Positions 61,459 through 64,000 of a stretch of DNA of 64,000 nucleotides are shown one piece after another. The DNA comes from Stappia sp. MMSF_3263. Its GTDB lineage: Bacteria; Pseudomonadota; Alphaproteobacteria; Rhizobiales; Stappiaceae. The position numbers and the translations under genes were made by a program. Under the pieces are notes generated by a model. The model saw nothing but the letters and a program-made list of their open reading frames with translations, was not told where the DNA came from and did no database searches. The stretch is taken from the NCBI RefSeq assembly GCF_030733745.1, contig NZ_JASHIK010000016.1, forward strand, positions 53,672 through 117,671. Reading direction: 5' to 3'. Position 1 is the stretch's first letter, and the number at the start of each line of letters is the position of its first letter.

Positions 61459-62637
61459 TCAACCCTTGAGGGCGGCGAAGCCCGCTTCCAGGTCTCCGCG
61501 GATGTCGGCGACATCCTCCAGGCCGATATGCAGGCGGATGCTCGGTCCGCCCTCGGGCAGGGGCGTTGCCGTGCGCGCGCCCTTGAGGCGGACGGGGATC
61601 GCCAGGCTCTCGAACCCGCCCCAGGAATAGCCGAGCCCGAACAGCTTCAGCGCGTCGAGGAAGGCGTGGCTCTGCTCGAGGCTGACGCTGTCGATGAAAT
61701 CGAAGGCGAAGAGGCCGCAGGCGCCGGTGAAGTCCCGTTTCCAGATGGCATGGCCCGGGTCTTCGGGCAGCGCCGGATGACGGACGCGCGCGACCTCGGG
61801 CCGCGTCTGCAGCCAGCGCGCGATCTCCAGGCCGCTGGCCATGTGATGGCGCAGGCGCACGTCCATGGTGCGCAGCCCGCGCAGGCCGAGGAAGACATCG
61901 TCCGGCCCGACATGCAGGCCGAGCGCGCCATAGGTCTCGACGAGCCCGTCAAGGGCACGGGGGCTGGCGGCGACGGTGCCCAGCATCGCGTCCGAGTGGC
62001 CGACCAGATACTTGGTTCCGGCCTGGATCGACAGGTCGACGCCGTGCTCGATGGCGCGGAAGAAGCAGGCGGTCGCCCAGGTGTTGTCCATCAGCACGAG
62101 CGCGCCGGCGGCATGCGCCACCTCGGCGATCGCGGGAATGTCCTGCATCTCGAAAGTCAGAGAGCCCGGGGCCTCGGTCATCACCGCCTTGGTGTTCGGT
62201 TTGAACAGGGCGGCGATGCCCGCGCCGATCGTCGGGTCGTAATAGTCGACGTCGATGCCCAGGCGCCGAAGCGTCGTCTCGGCAAGGTTCCGGGTCGGGC
62301 CGTAGGCGCTGTCGGTGATCAGTACATGGTCGCCGGAGGACAGGCACGAGAGCAGGGCGAGCGAGATCGCGGCAAGGCCGGAGGGAGCGAGCCTGGCGCC
62401 GGCCGCGCCCTCGATCTCGGTGACGGCGTCCTCAAGGGCGTTGGTGGTCGGATTGCCGCGTCGCGCGTAGTGGAAGGGCTGCGCGCCTGTGAGCATCGTC
62501 TTGCTGTCGGGAAACAGGACAGTCGAGGCATGAACCACCGGCGGGTTCACGAAACCATGGAAATCTTCCGGCTTTCGGCCCGCATGCGTCAGGCGTGTCG
62601 CAAGACCTCGCGCCGGGTTGGAGTGGGACGCGGACAT
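61459..62637 (-). CDS. metC: Cystathionine beta-lyase
   Basis: This PLP enzyme of the trans-sulfuration family, 392 residues, converts cystathionine to homocysteine, pyruvate and ammonia. The N-terminal ARRGNPTTNALEDAVTEIEG, LAPSGLAAISLALLS, VLMDNTWATACFF and the PLP-Lys motif SIQAGTKYLVGHSD are all intact. The C-terminal SWGGFESLAIPV and SIRLHIGLEDVADIRGDLE are typical. It is divergent from aapJ, an arrangement known in rhizobia. Confidence 0.92.
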   Translation of the reverse strand: MSASHSNPARGLATRLTHAGRKPEDFHGFVNPPVVHASTVLFPDSKTMLTGAQPFHYARRGNPTTNALEDAVTEIEGAAGARLAPSGLAAISLALLSCLSSGDHVLITDSAYGPTRNLAETTLRRLGIDVDYYDPTIGAGIAALFKPNTKAVMTEAPGSLTFEMQDIPAIAEVAHAAGALVLMDNTWATACFFRAIEHGVDLSIQAGTKYLVGHSDAMLGTVAASPRALDGLVETYGALGLHVGPDDVFLGLRGLRTMDVRLRHHMASGLEIARWLQTRPEVARVRHPALPEDPGHAIWKRDFTGACGLFAFDFIDSVSLEQSHAFLDALKLFGLGYSWGGFESLAIPVRLKGARTATPLPEGGPSIRLHIGLEDVADIRGDLEAGFAALKG

Positions 62638-62953
62638 CTAGACCCTTTCGGAGTTTCTGACTGGATTTTCGCGTTGCGAAAAGTTTTTCACAAATCGTGC
62701 CTTACTGTGCGTCGGCCTCTTGACCCATAGCGATAAATGCCATCGAATGCACCCATGAGATGACGGTGGTATCTTCGACGATCACAGAAAAACCAAGATC
62801 GCGAGGACGCCGGGAGGGGGTATTCCAGTGTCGACACTGCTTCTTGATGTTGATCGGGGCGGAGTCTGCACAACATGGTCGCATCCTGTATCCCAGACGC
62901 GTGATCTCGAAAAAACCCAGAATAAACAGGGCAAAAGAGAAGGCTGCATAACC
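62638..62953. promoter_or_regulatory. Divergent promoter region between metC and aapJ
   Basis: This 316-bp spacer must carry promoters for metC (-) and the amino-acid binding protein gene (+). A TTGACC hexamer at 62721-62726 is a possible plus-strand -35 box. The 3' end (about 62905-62953) is AT-richer. No RNA gene or leader peptide is recognized. Confidence 0.4.
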
Positions 62954-63970
62954 ATGACGCATAAATTCCTTCCGATCGTGCTCGGCGCGGCGCTTGGCTT
63001 GACCGCCACCGCCGCTTCCGCTGCGACGCTCGATGACGTGAAGGCCAAGGGCTTCCTGCAGTGCGGCTCGAACACCGGTCTTGCCGGTTTCGCCGCTCCG
63101 GACGACAAGGGCGAGTGGAACGGCCTCGACGTCGACACGTGCCGCGCCATCGCTGCGGCGATCTTCGACGATCCGAACGCGGTCAAGTTCACGCCGCTGA
63201 CGGCCAAGGAGCGCTTCACGGCGCTGCAGACCGGCGAAGTCGACGTTCTGGTGCGCAACACGACCTGGACGATGAGCCGCGACACGACGCTCGGCCTCAA
63301 CTTCACGGGTGTGAACTACTATGACGGCCAGGGCTTCATGGTCCGCAAGTCGCTCGACGTTTCCTCGGCGCTCGAGCTGTCCGGCGCCTCGGTCTGCGTG
63401 CAGACCGGCACCACCACCGAGCTGAACCTGACGGACTACTTCAAGGCCAACGGGATGGACTACAACCCGGTGGTGTTCGAGAAGCTCGAGGAGGTCAACG
63501 CCGCCTACGACGCCAATCGTTGCGACGTCTACACGACCGACGCCTCGGGCCTCTACTCGATCCGCCTGCAGCTCACCAACCCGGGCGACCACATCGTGCT
63601 TCCGGAGATCATCTCCAAGGAGCCGCTCGGGCCGGCAGTGCGCCAGGGCGACGACCAGTGGTTCAACCTCGTGAAGTGGGTCCACAACGCGATGCTCAAT
63701 GCTGAGGAGCTCGGTGTCACCTCGGCCAATGTCGAGGAGATGAAGGGTTCCGAAAACCCGAACATCCGTCGTCTGCTCGGTGTCGAAGGCCAGTTCGGCG
63801 AGGCCATCGGCCTCAGCAACGACTGGGCCGCGCGCATCATCAAGCATGTTGGCAACTACGGCGAAGCATTCGACCGCAATGTCGGTCCGGATACTCCGCT
63901 TGGCATCGCCCGCGGCGTGAACGCGCTGTGGTCGAAGGGTGGCCTGCAGTACGCACCGCCGATCCGCTGA
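62954..63970 (+). CDS. aapJ: General L-amino acid ABC transporter substrate-binding protein
   Basis: This is a periplasmic binding protein of the AapJ/BztA type, 338 residues, with a signal peptide (LPIVLGAALGLTATAASA). Family marks include KGFLQCGSNTGLAGFAAPDD, GLDVDTCRAIAAAIF, VRNTTWTMSRDTTLGLNF and GPAVRQGDDQWFNLVKWV. It binds a broad range of L-amino acids for the AapQMP importer, whose genes should follow beyond the window edge. Position next to metC matches the rhizobial aap locus. Confidence 0.95.
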   Translation: MTHKFLPIVLGAALGLTATAASAATLDDVKAKGFLQCGSNTGLAGFAAPDDKGEWNGLDVDTCRAIAAAIFDDPNAVKFTPLTAKERFTALQTGEVDVLVRNTTWTMSRDTTLGLNFTGVNYYDGQGFMVRKSLDVSSALELSGASVCVQTGTTTELNLTDYFKANGMDYNPVVFEKLEEVNAAYDANRCDVYTTDASGLYSIRLQLTNPGDHIVLPEIISKEPLGPAVRQGDDQWFNLVKWVHNAMLNAEELGVTSANVEEMKGSENPNIRRLLGVEGQFGEAIGLSNDWAARIIKHVGNYGEAFDRNVGPDTPLGIARGVNALWSKGGLQYAPPIR

Positions 63971-64000
63971 TCCGCGAGAACTGACCGGCCCGGCGCATGA

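Noticed and set aside
1..64000. CRISPR arrays or retron-type RNA
   Set aside because: No regularly spaced direct repeats, Cas genes or reverse transcriptase motifs are visible in the window.

Overview
The window looks like the chromosome of a high-GC alphaproteobacterium of the Hyphomicrobiales (Rhizobiales). I infer this from a general amino-acid binding protein next to metC, an ACC deaminase with a divergent Lrp-type regulator, an NDUFS4-type complex I subunit, and rhizobial-style lipid A glycosylation genes. A Stappiaceae-like host is plausible, but the sequence alone does not prove it.

Layout. (1) 1-11.9 kb is chromosomal. It holds the end of a sugar ABC transporter operon with a polyol-type dehydrogenase and an SDR, then a minus-strand oligopeptide ABC transporter operon with an N-acylamino-acid racemase-like enolase and a divergent IclR regulator. 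(2) 11.9-43.3 kb is an integrated genomic island of about 31 kb. A tyrosine integrase sits against tRNA-Glu, and a 16-bp copy of the tRNA 3' end lies at 11903-11918 and again at 43293-43308. The left part of the island is a patchwork of IS remnants (IS3, IS5, IS110-like, IS21-like, IS66) with TetR/SDR, a nonsense-mutated GST, HxlR, an AraC remnant and a Fic protein. The middle holds a low-GC three-gene operon of exported or membrane proteins ending in a trypsin-like protease, a complete-looking IS66 transposase set, and a relaxase without a transfer apparatus. The right part holds a DUF2235 hydrolase with two membrane segments, two giant proteins of nuclease - STAND-type NTPase - long helical region architecture (about 1,530 and 1,782 aa), and a short plasmid/ICE-like tail ending in the integrase. 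(3) 43.3-64 kb is chromosomal. It carries tRNA-Glu, glyoxalase I, a tandem cold-shock protein, signalling proteins (MOD1-like/GGDEF, a double-PAS MCP, GGDEF-EAL), tRNA-Pro, tRNA-Arg, msrA, acdS with its Lrp regulator, a lipid A/LPS sugar-transfer operon whose first gene is frameshifted, metC and aapJ.

How it fits together. The island appears to be a mobilizable element (integrase, excisionase-like HTH, orphan relaxase). Its most conspicuous cargo is candidate anti-phage or conflict genes: the two nuclease-STAND NTPases resemble AVAST/Avs-type proteins in architecture, and the hydrolase, Fic protein and exported protease operon are possible further members. These defence roles are inferred from domain layout and island context only.
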